Positions 26,701-34,827 of a DNA stretch of 41,324 nucleotides are shown in pieces. The DNA comes from Mycobacterium yunnanensis (GTDB lineage: Bacteria; Actinomycetota; Actinomycetes; Mycobacteriales; Mycobacteriaceae): positions 1 to 41,324 of the forward strand of contig NZ_JACKVK010000010.1 of NCBI RefSeq assembly GCF_025823185.1, written 5' to 3'. The notes beneath the pieces were generated by a model. It was not told where the DNA came from, searched no databases, and saw only the letters and a list, made by a program, of their open reading frames with translations. Position 1 is the stretch's first letter. Every line of letters starts with the position of its first letter. The translations under genes were made by a program, and so were the position numbers.

Positions 26701-26811
26701 TCTCCACACGACCTCCAAGCTCGGGGGTACCGCTGAGCCGCACCATCTATTCGAGTCACGAAGCACCACCGTCGGAAGATCTCCGAAGTGACCCGAACGA
26801 GAGGAACGGTC

Positions 26812-27120
26812 ATGCGTACCGCATCGATCATCACCGCCGCCGCCGCTGCCGCAGCCATCGGAACCCTTGCGCTGCCGCCCATCTCGGCCAACGCCGCCGA
26901 CTCCGCCATCGTCACCATCGGTCAGCTCGAGGCCCAGGGATTCGACGTGCGGGTGGACCGGATCGGGAGCGCGCCACTGTCGCAGTGCGTGGTCACCGAC
27001 GTCCGCAACCCCCAGGAGCGCACCCAGTTCGTCGACGTCGACCGGATTGGCCGCGACCGCGTGATCCCCATCGTGGTCGCCAGGACCATCACGGTGTCGT
27101 TGGACTGCTCCGCGCGATAG
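26812..27120 (+). CDS. Small secreted protein, VRNPQ/VSLDC family (copy 3)
   Basis: A 102-residue third member of the family found in tandem at 15987 and 16355. It has a signal peptide (about 1-29, ISANA cut), then IGQLEAQGF, VRVDRIGSAP, a cysteine in SQCVVTDVRNPQ, and ends in TVSLDCSAR. GAGAGGAA lies six bases before the ATG. It is some 10 kb from the other two copies, on the same strand. Confidence 0.82.
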   Translation: MRTASIITAAAAAAAIGTLALPPISANAADSAIVTIGQLEAQGFDVRVDRIGSAPLSQCVVTDVRNPQERTQFVDVDRIGRDRVIPIVVARTITVSLDCSAR

Positions 27121-27196
27121 GCCGGGGAATGCGGCAGGCCCGTTCGACGTCGTTGTTCGCAGATGTCGAGCAGGTCGCCAAGGAAGAGGAGTGCAC

Positions 27197-28054
27197 GTGC
27201 GCGTTGGAGTGGTCTTTCCCCAGACGGAGCTCGGCGGCGACGCCGGCGCGGTGCGGGCCTACGGCCAGCGTGTCGAGGAGCTGGGGTTCACCCACCTGCT
27301 GGCCTACGACCACGTCGTCGGCGCCGACCCCGCGGTCCACACCGGGTGGAACGGCCCGTATGACGTCCGCACGACCTTTCACGAGCCGCTGGTGGCGTTC
27401 GGATTCCTCGCCGGCATCACGCAGACCCTCGAGCTGGTCACCGGCGTGATCATCGCGCCCCAACGTCAGACCGCGCTGCTGGCCAAGCAAGCCGCCGAGG
27501 TCGACCTGCTCAGCGGCGGTCGCCTCCGGCTGGGAGTCGGAATCGGTTGGAACGCAGTCGAATACGAGGCGCTCGGTCAGGACTTCGGCACCCGCGGCAA
27601 GCGCTCTGCCGAGCAGATCGAGCTGCTGCGGCGACTGTGGACCGAGCCGTCGGTCACCTTCGACGGCACATTCGACACGGTGACCGGCGCCGGACTGGCC
27701 CCGCTACCCGAGCAGCGCCCGATTCCCATCTGGATCGGCGCCGCCTCCACCGCCGGGTATCGCCGGATCGGCCAACTGGCCGACGGCTGGTTTCCCATGA
27801 TGGAGCCCGGGCCACGACTCGACGAGGCACTCGCCGAGATAGCTCGCGGCGCGGCGGAGGCAGGACGCGATCCCGCCACCATCGGCATGGAGGGCCGGGC
27901 CCGGTGGACTGGCGACGACGAGGCCGTCGCCCGCCAGATCGCGGCCTGGTCGGACGCGGGTGCGACGCACCTGTCCGTCGACACCATGGGTGCCGGCCTG
28001 ACCCATGTCGACCGACATCTCGACGTGCTGGCCAGGATCGCCGAGTCGGAGTAG
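27197..28054 (+). CDS. LLM-class F420-dependent oxidoreductase
   Basis: A 285-residue luciferase-like (TIM-barrel) enzyme. Family marks are GFTHLLAYDHVVG near the N-terminus, TGVIIAPQR at about 85-93, GGRLRLGVGIGWN, and IPIWIGA later in the barrel. Mycobacterial members of this length generally use cofactor F420; flavin cannot be excluded. GTG 27197 is preferred over GTG 27191 because AGGAAGAGGA then lies at normal distance. Substrate unknown. Confidence 0.88.
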   Translation: MRVGVVFPQTELGGDAGAVRAYGQRVEELGFTHLLAYDHVVGADPAVHTGWNGPYDVRTTFHEPLVAFGFLAGITQTLELVTGVIIAPQRQTALLAKQAAEVDLLSGGRLRLGVGIGWNAVEYEALGQDFGTRGKRSAEQIELLRRLWTEPSVTFDGTFDTVTGAGLAPLPEQRPIPIWIGAASTAGYRRIGQLADGWFPMMEPGPRLDEALAEIARGAAEAGRDPATIGMEGRARWTGDDEAVARQIAAWSDAGATHLSVDTMGAGLTHVDRHLDVLARIAESE

Positions 28055-28108
28055 CCCGGGCGCGGTTGCACGTTCCCGGCAGCCGTCGCGGTTAGGCTCT
28101 GCGACGAC

Positions 28109-29902
28109 ATGACGAGACGTTGCGTGACGTGGATCCTGCTCTGCGCCCTGCTCTTCGGCACGACCGGCTGTTCGTTGTTCTCGAGCGCCGGCCCCCAAGA
28201 CGCACTGCGCGGGTTTGCCGAGGCACTCGCGCGGAAGGACGCTTCAGCGGCCGGGGCGAGCACCGACGACCAGGGCGCCGCCACCGCCGCCATCACCTCG
28301 ATGCTGGACGGCATGGGCAAGGACGCGACACTGAAGGTCGCCGTCTCTCAGCCCGGTGACGACGACAAGACGGGGACACTGGCGTACTCGTGGTCGTTCG
28401 GACCCAACAAGGCCCTGACCTACGACGCCACGGCCACGGCCACCCAATCCGGTGACGACTGGCGGGTGCACTGGGACACCAAGGCGCTCAACCCCCAGCT
28501 GCAACCCGGGATGACCTTCCAATACAGCGACGACAAGAACTACCTCACCCCGGTCACCGACCGGGACGGACAACCGTTGCTGACGTGGCAGACGATCGGC
28601 GTCGTCGGCCTGACGCGCGAGCACGCCGACTCCGCGGCGGCTCTCGCCGACGTCCTGCGGCCGTTCGACGACACCATCACCGCCGACACGATCGCGGGAC
28701 AGTTCGCCGCAACCCGCGACGACCGGATCACCGTCATCAAATTGCGCCAGGACGACCTGGCGACGGTCGCCGATCAGCTAACGCGGATCTCCGGGGTGTC
28801 GGTCGTCGAGCAGGGCGCGTTGCTCACGGCCAACCGCGATCTCGCCTCCCCCGCCCTCGACGGCCTGCCCGCGCTGTGGCAGAAGGCCATCGACGACGGC
28901 GCGGGATGGTCGGTCACCTTGGTCTCCACCCAGGGGCCCGACAAGGGGCAGCCGACTGCGCAGCTGGCCAAGACACCGCCGGTCGACACCCCGCCGATTC
29001 GCACCACACTCGACCTCCGGCTGCAGTCGCTGGCGCAGCAGGCCGTCGCCACGGAAGCGCGGCCCACCGTGCTGGTGGCCATCTCCCCGTCGACCGGCGG
29101 GATCCTGGCCGCCGCGCAGAACGCCGCCGCCAACGCCCAGGGTCCCATCGCGTTCTCCGGTGCCTACCCTCCTGGCTCGACGTTCAAGACCGTCACCACG
29201 GCGGCGGCCATCCAGGCGGGCCTCGCCACGCCGGACACCCCCGAGGCCTGCCCCGGCACCGTGACCGTCGAGAACCGCACCATCCCCAACGAGGACGAAT
29301 TCGATCTCGGCACCGTGCCGCTGTCGACGGCATTCGCCAAGTCCTGCAACACGACGATGGCGGCGCTGGCCGACCAGCTTCCCGCCGATGCATTGCCGAA
29401 GATGGCGCGCCTCTTCGGCATTGGCGTCGACTACGTGATACCCGGCCTCACCACCATCACCGGCAGTGTGCCCAATGCCGACACGCCCGCCCAGAAGGTC
29501 GAGAACGGCATCGGTCAAGGCACCGTGACCGTCAGCCCGTTCGGCCTGGCCGTCGCCGAGGCCAGCCTGGGCCACGGCTCGACCATCACGCCCACGCTCG
29601 TGGTCGGCGCGAACACGACGGCCGACACGCCCAGCCAACCCGTGCCCGCTGCCGTCGCCGCCGATCTGCGCACGATGATGCTGCAGACGGTCTCCGACGG
29701 CACGGCAACTGCGCTGCAGGACGTTCCGGGTCTCGGCGGCAAGACGGGTACCGCCGAATTCGGCGACAACACCCACTCGCACGGCTGGTTCGCGGGCATC
29801 GCCGGCGACATCGCCTTCGCGACCCTGGTGGTCGGCGGTGACACCTCGACCCCCGCCGTCACGGTGTCGGGCGACTTCCTGCGTCCCGCCCTCGCGGGCT
29901 GA
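28109..29902 (+). CDS. Penicillin-binding lipoprotein (PBP-lipo type, Rv2864c-like)
   Basis: A 597-residue class B transpeptidase anchored as a lipoprotein: lipobox TTGC with Cys21. An NTF2-like MecA-N domain (about 28-145) and a dimerization region precede the transpeptidase domain (about 300-590). The active site is complete: STFK with Ser357 and Lys360, SCN at 412-414, and KTGT at 545-548. It cross-links peptidoglycan and is a beta-lactam target. Length and layout match Mtb Rv2864c. A TAGGCT -10-like element ten bases before the ATG and no clear ribosome binding site suggest a very short leader. Confidence 0.93.
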   Translation: MTRRCVTWILLCALLFGTTGCSLFSSAGPQDALRGFAEALARKDASAAGASTDDQGAATAAITSMLDGMGKDATLKVAVSQPGDDDKTGTLAYSWSFGPNKALTYDATATATQSGDDWRVHWDTKALNPQLQPGMTFQYSDDKNYLTPVTDRDGQPLLTWQTIGVVGLTREHADSAAALADVLRPFDDTITADTIAGQFAATRDDRITVIKLRQDDLATVADQLTRISGVSVVEQGALLTANRDLASPALDGLPALWQKAIDDGAGWSVTLVSTQGPDKGQPTAQLAKTPPVDTPPIRTTLDLRLQSLAQQAVATEARPTVLVAISPSTGGILAAAQNAAANAQGPIAFSGAYPPGSTFKTVTTAAAIQAGLATPDTPEACPGTVTVENRTIPNEDEFDLGTVPLSTAFAKSCNTTMAALADQLPADALPKMARLFGIGVDYVIPGLTTITGSVPNADTPAQKVENGIGQGTVTVSPFGLAVAEASLGHGSTITPTLVVGANTTADTPSQPVPAAVAADLRTMMLQTVSDGTATALQDVPGLGGKTGTAEFGDNTHSHGWFAGIAGDIAFATLVVGGDTSTPAVTVSGDFLRPALAG

Positions 29903-29918
29903 CCGACCCGGTCGGCAG

Positions 29919-29924
29919 TATCGT
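29919..29924 (+). promoter_or_regulatory. -10 element for a leaderless glycosyltransferase operon
   Basis: TATCGT fits TANNNT and ends six bases before the ATG at 29931, with no ribosome binding site, so the three-gene sugar operon may start as a leaderless mRNA independent of the upstream penicillin-binding gene. Confidence 0.45.
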
Positions 29925-29930
29925 CCGAGT

Positions 29931-31256
29931 ATGGCCGACCCCCAGACGACACCCCTGACGATCATGTTCTGGCCCGAGTCGGCCTACGGTCCGACGAACC
30001 AATGCATAGGACTGGCGGCCATCCTGCGCGACCGTGGCCACACCATCGTCTTCGCAGCGGAGAGTTCATGGGCGGGCAAGCTGTCGCCCCTGGGCTTCGT
30101 CGAGGAACTCGTCGACCTGGCCGAGCCCGCCGCCGATGCGGGCACCGAGGACGCCGGGAAGTTCTGGACCGACTTCATCGCCGAGACAGCCCCGGAGTTC
30201 CGCAAGCCCACCGTCGAACAGCTGGAGTCGTTCGTCGCGCCGACCTACCAGGCGTTGATCGACGGGGCGAAGTACTGCGAGCCCCGCTTGCGCGACATCA
30301 TCGCCACTCACCATCCCGACGTGATCGTCGAGGACAACGTGGTGCTCTTTCCCGCGCTGGTGACCGCAGGAGCACCCTTCGTGCGCATCGTGTCGTGCAG
30401 CCCGCTAGAAGTCCCGGGTCCCGGTGTCCCACCGCCCTTCTCGGGGCTGCCGAGCGCCGACCCCTCGAAGTGGGACGCCTATCGTGCCGAGTTCGACCGG
30501 ACCCATCGCGCCATGTGGGCGGACTTCGACGCGTGGGTTCAGGCCCAGGGCGCCCCGCCGCTGCCGGACTTGGAGTTCATGCCGCGTGCCAACGCCGCCA
30601 GCCTGTACGTCTACCCCGCCGAGGCCGACTACCTCGACGCCCGCCCGCTCGACGAGACCTGGACGCGGATGGACTCGAGCGTGCGTGAGACCGACGGCGA
30701 CTTTGCGCTGCCCGCCGAAGTGGCGGACCGTCCGCACGACAGCGCGCTGATCTACCTCTCACTCGGCTCCCTCGGCGGGGCCGACGTCGACCTCATGCGA
30801 CGACTGGTGGCGATTCTGGGCACCACCCGGCACCGCTTCATCGTCAGCAAGGGACCCCAGGCCGATCAGATCACGTTGCCCGACAACATGGTCGGCGCTC
30901 AGATGCTGCCGCAGACCAAGGTCATCCCCCAGGTCGACCTGGTGATCTCCCACGGTGGAAACAACACCACCACCGAGGCTCTGCACTTCGGCAAGCCACT
31001 CGTGGTTCTTCCGTTGTTCTGGGATCAGTACGAAAACGCCCAGCGCGTCGACGAACTGGGATTCGGAGTGCGGTTGGGCACGTACTCCTTCGCCGACGCC
31101 GAGCTGGTCGACGCCGTCGAACGCCTCCTCGCCGACACCGACCTGCGGGCGCGGCTGGACACGATGGGCGCGGCGATCCGGGACCGCGACGGACTGCGCG
31201 TCGGCGCCGACGTCATCGAGAGGGTCGGCGCGCGGCACCGACATTCGGGTGCCTGA
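29931..31256 (+). CDS. GT1-family (UDP-glycosyltransferase-like) glycosyltransferase
   Basis: A 441-residue GT-B enzyme. The N-terminal acceptor domain has the loop ESAYGPTNQCIGLA. The C-terminal donor domain has SLGSLGG near residue 283 and the nucleotide-sugar signature SHGGNNTTTEAL (about 339-350) followed by PLVVLPLFWDQYENA. Relatives glycosylate macrolides, sterols, phenols or lipids. The acceptor is unknown. Its stop overlaps the start of the sugar-kinase gene by eight bases, so the donor or acceptor may be linked to an amino sugar made by the next two genes (inference). Confidence 0.9.
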   Translation: MADPQTTPLTIMFWPESAYGPTNQCIGLAAILRDRGHTIVFAAESSWAGKLSPLGFVEELVDLAEPAADAGTEDAGKFWTDFIAETAPEFRKPTVEQLESFVAPTYQALIDGAKYCEPRLRDIIATHHPDVIVEDNVVLFPALVTAGAPFVRIVSCSPLEVPGPGVPPPFSGLPSADPSKWDAYRAEFDRTHRAMWADFDAWVQAQGAPPLPDLEFMPRANAASLYVYPAEADYLDARPLDETWTRMDSSVRETDGDFALPAEVADRPHDSALIYLSLGSLGGADVDLMRRLVAILGTTRHRFIVSKGPQADQITLPDNMVGAQMLPQTKVIPQVDLVISHGGNNTTTEALHFGKPLVVLPLFWDQYENAQRVDELGFGVRLGTYSFADAELVDAVERLLADTDLRARLDTMGAAIRDRDGLRVGADVIERVGARHRHSGA

Positions 31257-32436
31257 GCACCTCGACGCCCTCTTGCTCGGCGAGGACCACCGGATAGCCG
31301 TCGTCGACGACGGTGGGGATCTCGCCGCCGTTCCTCAGGTGCGTGACGCCGACGGCCGATGGCGTCGCGCCCGTCCCGGCGACGGCGCCGCGTCGGCTCT
31401 GCTGACACTCTTGGCGGCGGGCTCGGCCACCCGCGGCGCGTTCAGCGTGCTGTCTTGGACGACCCGGACGGCATTGAGCGAGACGCCCATTGGCGTCGAC
31501 CAGACGAATGAGTCGGTGATCGTCGGCGACGCCGCGGTCGTCAAGTGGGCGACACACCTGCAGGACGGCCCGCACCCGGCGCCACCGCGGATCGAAGCGC
31601 TTCGCGAGGCCGGGTTCGACGGCACGCCCACGCCATGGGGTTTGGTCACCTGGCGGACGTCGACTGGCGAGGACACCGTCGTGGCCTACGTCGACGACTA
31701 CCTCCCCGGTGCGGTTGACGGCTGGACCTGGGCCGTGGACTTGATCACCGCGGCGGCGCGAGACGGGCGCATCGAGGAGTTCTGCACCGCCGCCGCCGAC
31801 GTGGGGACCGTCGTCGCCAACGTGCATGCGGCGCTCTCGTTAACCACCACCGTGGCAACCACCGCCGATGCGCAGCGGTGGCACGACGGCGCGCTGGAGA
31901 CCCTCGACAGCGCGTGCCGGCTGGGGCACCCCGGTGCGGTCGCCCGTCGCCACGACGTGGAGGTCCTGCTGGCCGACCTCGACGAGCTGGCCGGCACCCC
32001 TGTGATCCTCGGGCACGGCGATCTGCACGTCGGTCAAGTACTGTGCAGCCGTGGCCGTTTCGTCGTCACCGACTTCGACGGCAACCCGGTGCTCACGGCG
32101 TCGGAGCGGGCGTTGCCGATACCAGCGGTACTCGACGTCGCCGGGATGACGCAGTCGCTGGCACACGCAGGCATCGTCGCCGCCAAGTACACCGCCCTCG
32201 ACACCGCCACCCTGGCCGCAGTCGACCGCAACGGTCGCACCGCCTTCCTCGACGCCTACGGCCGACGCCTCGAGGAGCTCGGGCACGCCGACCTGTTCGA
32301 CTCGACGCCGCTTCGCGCCTTCCGCGCCCAGCAAATATTGCGTGAGATCGTCTACGCCGCACGCCATCTTCCCCGCTGGATGTACGTTCCCGACGCGGCG
32401 CTGCCCGCACTACTCGACGAAGGATGCTCGACGTGA
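31249..32436 (+). CDS. Maltokinase/glucosamine-kinase-like phosphotransferase
   Basis: A 395-residue eukaryotic-kinase-like sugar kinase with a maltokinase-type N-terminal cap. The phosphate-transfer loop is HGDLHVGQ (His256-Gln263, base Asp258), and DFDG at 275-278 binds metal. Actinobacterial relatives include maltokinase, which makes maltose 1-phosphate, and a glucosamine kinase group reported next to sugar-biosynthesis genes. The adjoining SIS isomerase favours an amino sugar over maltose (inference). The start is GTG 31249, inside the end of the glycosyltransferase gene. Its stop overlaps the SIS gene start. Confidence 0.82.
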   Translation: MPEHLDALLLGEDHRIAVVDDGGDLAAVPQVRDADGRWRRARPGDGAASALLTLLAAGSATRGAFSVLSWTTRTALSETPIGVDQTNESVIVGDAAVVKWATHLQDGPHPAPPRIEALREAGFDGTPTPWGLVTWRTSTGEDTVVAYVDDYLPGAVDGWTWAVDLITAAARDGRIEEFCTAAADVGTVVANVHAALSLTTTVATTADAQRWHDGALETLDSACRLGHPGAVARRHDVEVLLADLDELAGTPVILGHGDLHVGQVLCSRGRFVVTDFDGNPVLTASERALPIPAVLDVAGMTQSLAHAGIVAAKYTALDTATLAAVDRNGRTAFLDAYGRRLEELGHADLFDSTPLRAFRAQQILREIVYAARHLPRWMYVPDAALPALLDEGCST

Positions 32437-33395
32437 AACCCGACGGATTCGCCGCCGACCTACGGCTCAAGCCCGAGGTGCTCGATCGCCTCGCCACGGT
32501 TCTGGCGGCGGGCAACCCGTGGGCTCGGGTCGTGCCGCCGGACGTGCAACGCGTCGTGCTGCTCGGAATGGGATCCTCGGCGTACGCGGCCGGAGTCGCC
32601 GCAGCGCGGATGCGGGCCACGGGGTTGACGGTCACATCCGAGCTGGCGTCGTCGGCGCTGCTCCCCCATTGGGGGGCAGGCACTCTCGTCGTCGCCACCT
32701 CGGCCAGCGGCGGTTCGGTGGAGACGCTCGACGCGTTGGATCGACTGCCGGCCGCCGCCCACGTGATCGCACTGACCAACACGCCCGCGTCGGCAATCGG
32801 GGAGCGATGCCGCGACGTGGTCGAACTGGCCGCCGACCCCGAGGTCGGCGGGGTTGCCTGCCGCAGCTATCAGCACACGTTGGCCCTGTTGATGGCACTC
32901 GAATGCCATCTGCTCGGCGCGGGTTTGGCTCCGCTGGCGACGACGGTCACCGCGGCGGCCGGCGCCTCCGCCCACCTCCTGGAGACCGAAGAGGATTGGC
33001 TGCCAGAGGTTTCCGAGCTGTTGCTCGGACCGGCCGGCACCCACTTCGCCGCACCCGCGCATCGATTCTGTTCGGCGCAGCAGGCCGCACTCATGCTCCG
33101 CGAAGGCCCTCGCCTCCCGGCGGTCGGATGCGAGACCGGCGACTGGAGCCACGTCGACGTCTACCTGACGAAGACCACCGACTACCGGCTCGGGGTGTTC
33201 GCGGGCTCGCCATGGGAGGACCAGATGGCGGAGTGGACGACCGCTCGTGGCAGCACCGTCGTCGGCATTGGTGGGGACGTTCCTGGCGCCCGGTACCGGT
33301 TGCGCTACCCGGGCGACGACGAGGACGATGTCCGACTGCTGACCGAGGTACTGGTCGCCGAGCTCATCGCCTCCGCCGCCTGGGGTGACATCTAG
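32433..33395 (+). CDS. SIS-domain sugar isomerase (AgaS/GlmS-isomerase-like)
   Basis: A 320-residue protein with two SIS modules. The first phosphosugar loop is GMGSSAYAAG (about 45-54), followed by ATSASGGSVET, the serine-rich phosphate site. The GlmS-type glutaminase domain is absent, so it cannot make glucosamine phosphate from glutamine by itself. It may isomerise or deaminate an amino-sugar phosphate. GTG 32433 is preferred over ATG 32424: it gives the usual four-base overlap (GTGA) with the kinase stop and puts GAAGGA nine bases upstream. Confidence 0.84.
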   Translation: MKPDGFAADLRLKPEVLDRLATVLAAGNPWARVVPPDVQRVVLLGMGSSAYAAGVAAARMRATGLTVTSELASSALLPHWGAGTLVVATSASGGSVETLDALDRLPAAAHVIALTNTPASAIGERCRDVVELAADPEVGGVACRSYQHTLALLMALECHLLGAGLAPLATTVTAAAGASAHLLETEEDWLPEVSELLLGPAGTHFAAPAHRFCSAQQAALMLREGPRLPAVGCETGDWSHVDVYLTKTTDYRLGVFAGSPWEDQMAEWTTARGSTVVGIGGDVPGARYRLRYPGDDEDDVRLLTEVLVAELIASAAWGDI

Positions 33396-33456
33396 TTCAA
33401 AACTCCTGTGCCACATTGGTTTCAGCAGTCACATCGTCGGATGTCTTGTCGGTGGG

Positions 33457-33472
33457 TCAAACTAGTGTTCGA
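33457..33472. promoter_or_regulatory. SOS box (LexA operator) overlapping the -10 of the HNH gene
   Basis: TCAAAC-TAGT-GTTCGA matches the mycobacterial SOS box TCGAAC-N4-GTTCGA at 11 of 12 fixed positions. It ends two bases before the ATG of the DUF222/HNH gene. Its centre contains TAGTGT (33463-33468), a TANNNT -10 placed to start transcription at the ATG itself. Confidence 0.75.
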
Positions 33473-33474
33473 GT

Positions 33475-34827
33475 ATGAGTTCGGATCGGGTCACCGCAGC
33501 AGTCGCGGGGATCCGCGCTGCGGTGGCCGAGCTCATCGCCCTCGATTGCGATCAATTCACCCACCTCGAATTGGTAGAGCTGCTGGGGGAATTGGAGACC
33601 GCCACCTGGCAACTGCCCACGGTGGGGCACCGGGTCATCGCCCGGCTGCACCGCGAAGCATCCTTCATGGAGTTGGGCGCCAAGTCGTTGGGCAGCGTGC
33701 TGACCCAACGGTTGCGCATCTCAAGCAAGGAAGTCCGGAAGCGGCTCTGCGAAGCAGAGGATTTGGGGCCGCGGACCACGCTGAGCGGGCAAGCGCTGAC
33801 ACCGAAGCTCGCACCGACCGCCGACGCCCAAGCCGACGGGGTGCTGGGACCCGAACACGTGTCGGTGATTCGAGGCTTCCTCGACAAGCTGCCCGCATGG
33901 GTGGACCCCGAAGTGCGGGAACTCTCGGAGAAGACGCTGGTGCACATCGGGTCCGGCACCGGCCCAGAAGAACTGGGCAACACGGCCAAGAAACTCATGA
34001 CCACCATCGACCAGGACGGCCCCAAACCCGACGACGTCGAACGAGCCCGCAAGCGGTTCTTCCGATTGGGCAAGCAACAGGCCGACGGGATGACCCCCTT
34101 CACCGGGCTCCTCGACCCCGAAGCCCGAGCCACCATCGAACCGATCCTGTCCAAGTACGCGGCCCCCGGGATGTGCAACCCCGCCGACCACGAACCGAGA
34201 ACCTCCGGCACACCATCCCAACAGCAGATCGACACTGACGACCGCACCGCGACCCAACGCAACCACGACGCGTTGATCGCGATCGGCCGAAGCGTGCTGT
34301 CCTCGGGTGAGTTGGGTCAGCACAACGGGTTACCCGTCACCGTCATCGTCTCGACGACGTTGCAGGATCTGGAATCCGCGAGCGGCAGCGGAGTCACCGG
34401 TGGTGGTTCCCTGCTGCCGATGGCCGATCTGATCCGGATGGCGTCGCACGCTCACCACTACTTGGCGGTGTTCGACAAGCACACCAACGAAGCCCTCTAT
34501 TTAGGCCGGACGAAGCGGTTGGCCTCAGTCGGGCAGCGGATCGTCCTACACGCCCGCGACCGCGGCTGCACCAAACCCGGGTGCACCGTCCCCGGCTACG
34601 GCGCCCAGGTGCACCACATGACCGGATGGGCCAAGAACGGGCTGACCGACGTCGACGACGTCACCCTGGCCTGCGGCGGGGACAACCGCCTGGCCGAAAA
34701 CGGCTGGACCGTGCAACTCCAAGACGGGGTCGTGCAGTGGATCCCACCACCAGAACTCGACGTGGGCCAAGCCCGCGTCAACTACCTCCACCACCCCGAA
34801 CGACTCCTCGCGGAGTCGGGGAGCTAG
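33475..34827 (+). CDS. DUF222/HNH endonuclease (13E12 repeat family)
   Basis: A 450-residue protein: DUF222 about 20-330, then an HNH domain about 345-430. Zinc-type cysteines are at about 365 and 370, the His pair at 380-381 (VHHMTGW) and a cysteine near 400 (ACGGDNRL), where the usual final His-His is Asp-Asn, as in other 13E12 proteins. Members are repeated in mycobacterial genomes and several in Mtb are reported as LexA-controlled. No ribosome binding site is seen; a leaderless start under the SOS box fits. Cleavage activity is unproven. Its stop overlaps the convergent ABC exporter stop by three bases. Confidence 0.9.
   Translation: MSSDRVTAAVAGIRAAVAELIALDCDQFTHLELVELLGELETATWQLPTVGHRVIARLHREASFMELGAKSLGSVLTQRLRISSKEVRKRLCEAEDLGPRTTLSGQALTPKLAPTADAQADGVLGPEHVSVIRGFLDKLPAWVDPEVRELSEKTLVHIGSGTGPEELGNTAKKLMTTIDQDGPKPDDVERARKRFFRLGKQQADGMTPFTGLLDPEARATIEPILSKYAAPGMCNPADHEPRTSGTPSQQQIDTDDRTATQRNHDALIAIGRSVLSSGELGQHNGLPVTVIVSTTLQDLESASGSGVTGGGSLLPMADLIRMASHAHHYLAVFDKHTNEALYLGRTKRLASVGQRIVLHARDRGCTKPGCTVPGYGAQVHHMTGWAKNGLTDVDDVTLACGGDNRLAENGWTVQLQDGVVQWIPPPELDVGQARVNYLHHPERLLAESGS

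Noticed and set aside
32342..33388. Plus-strand open frame of 348 codons over the SIS gene
   Set aside because: Arg/Gly/Pro-rich shadow of the SIS-isomerase frame, which has clear motifs.
33475..34827. DUF222/HNH gene as an integrated element or phage attachment site
   Set aside because: In Mtb a prophage uses a 13E12 repeat as its attachment site, but no integrase, flanking repeats or phage genes are visible here.
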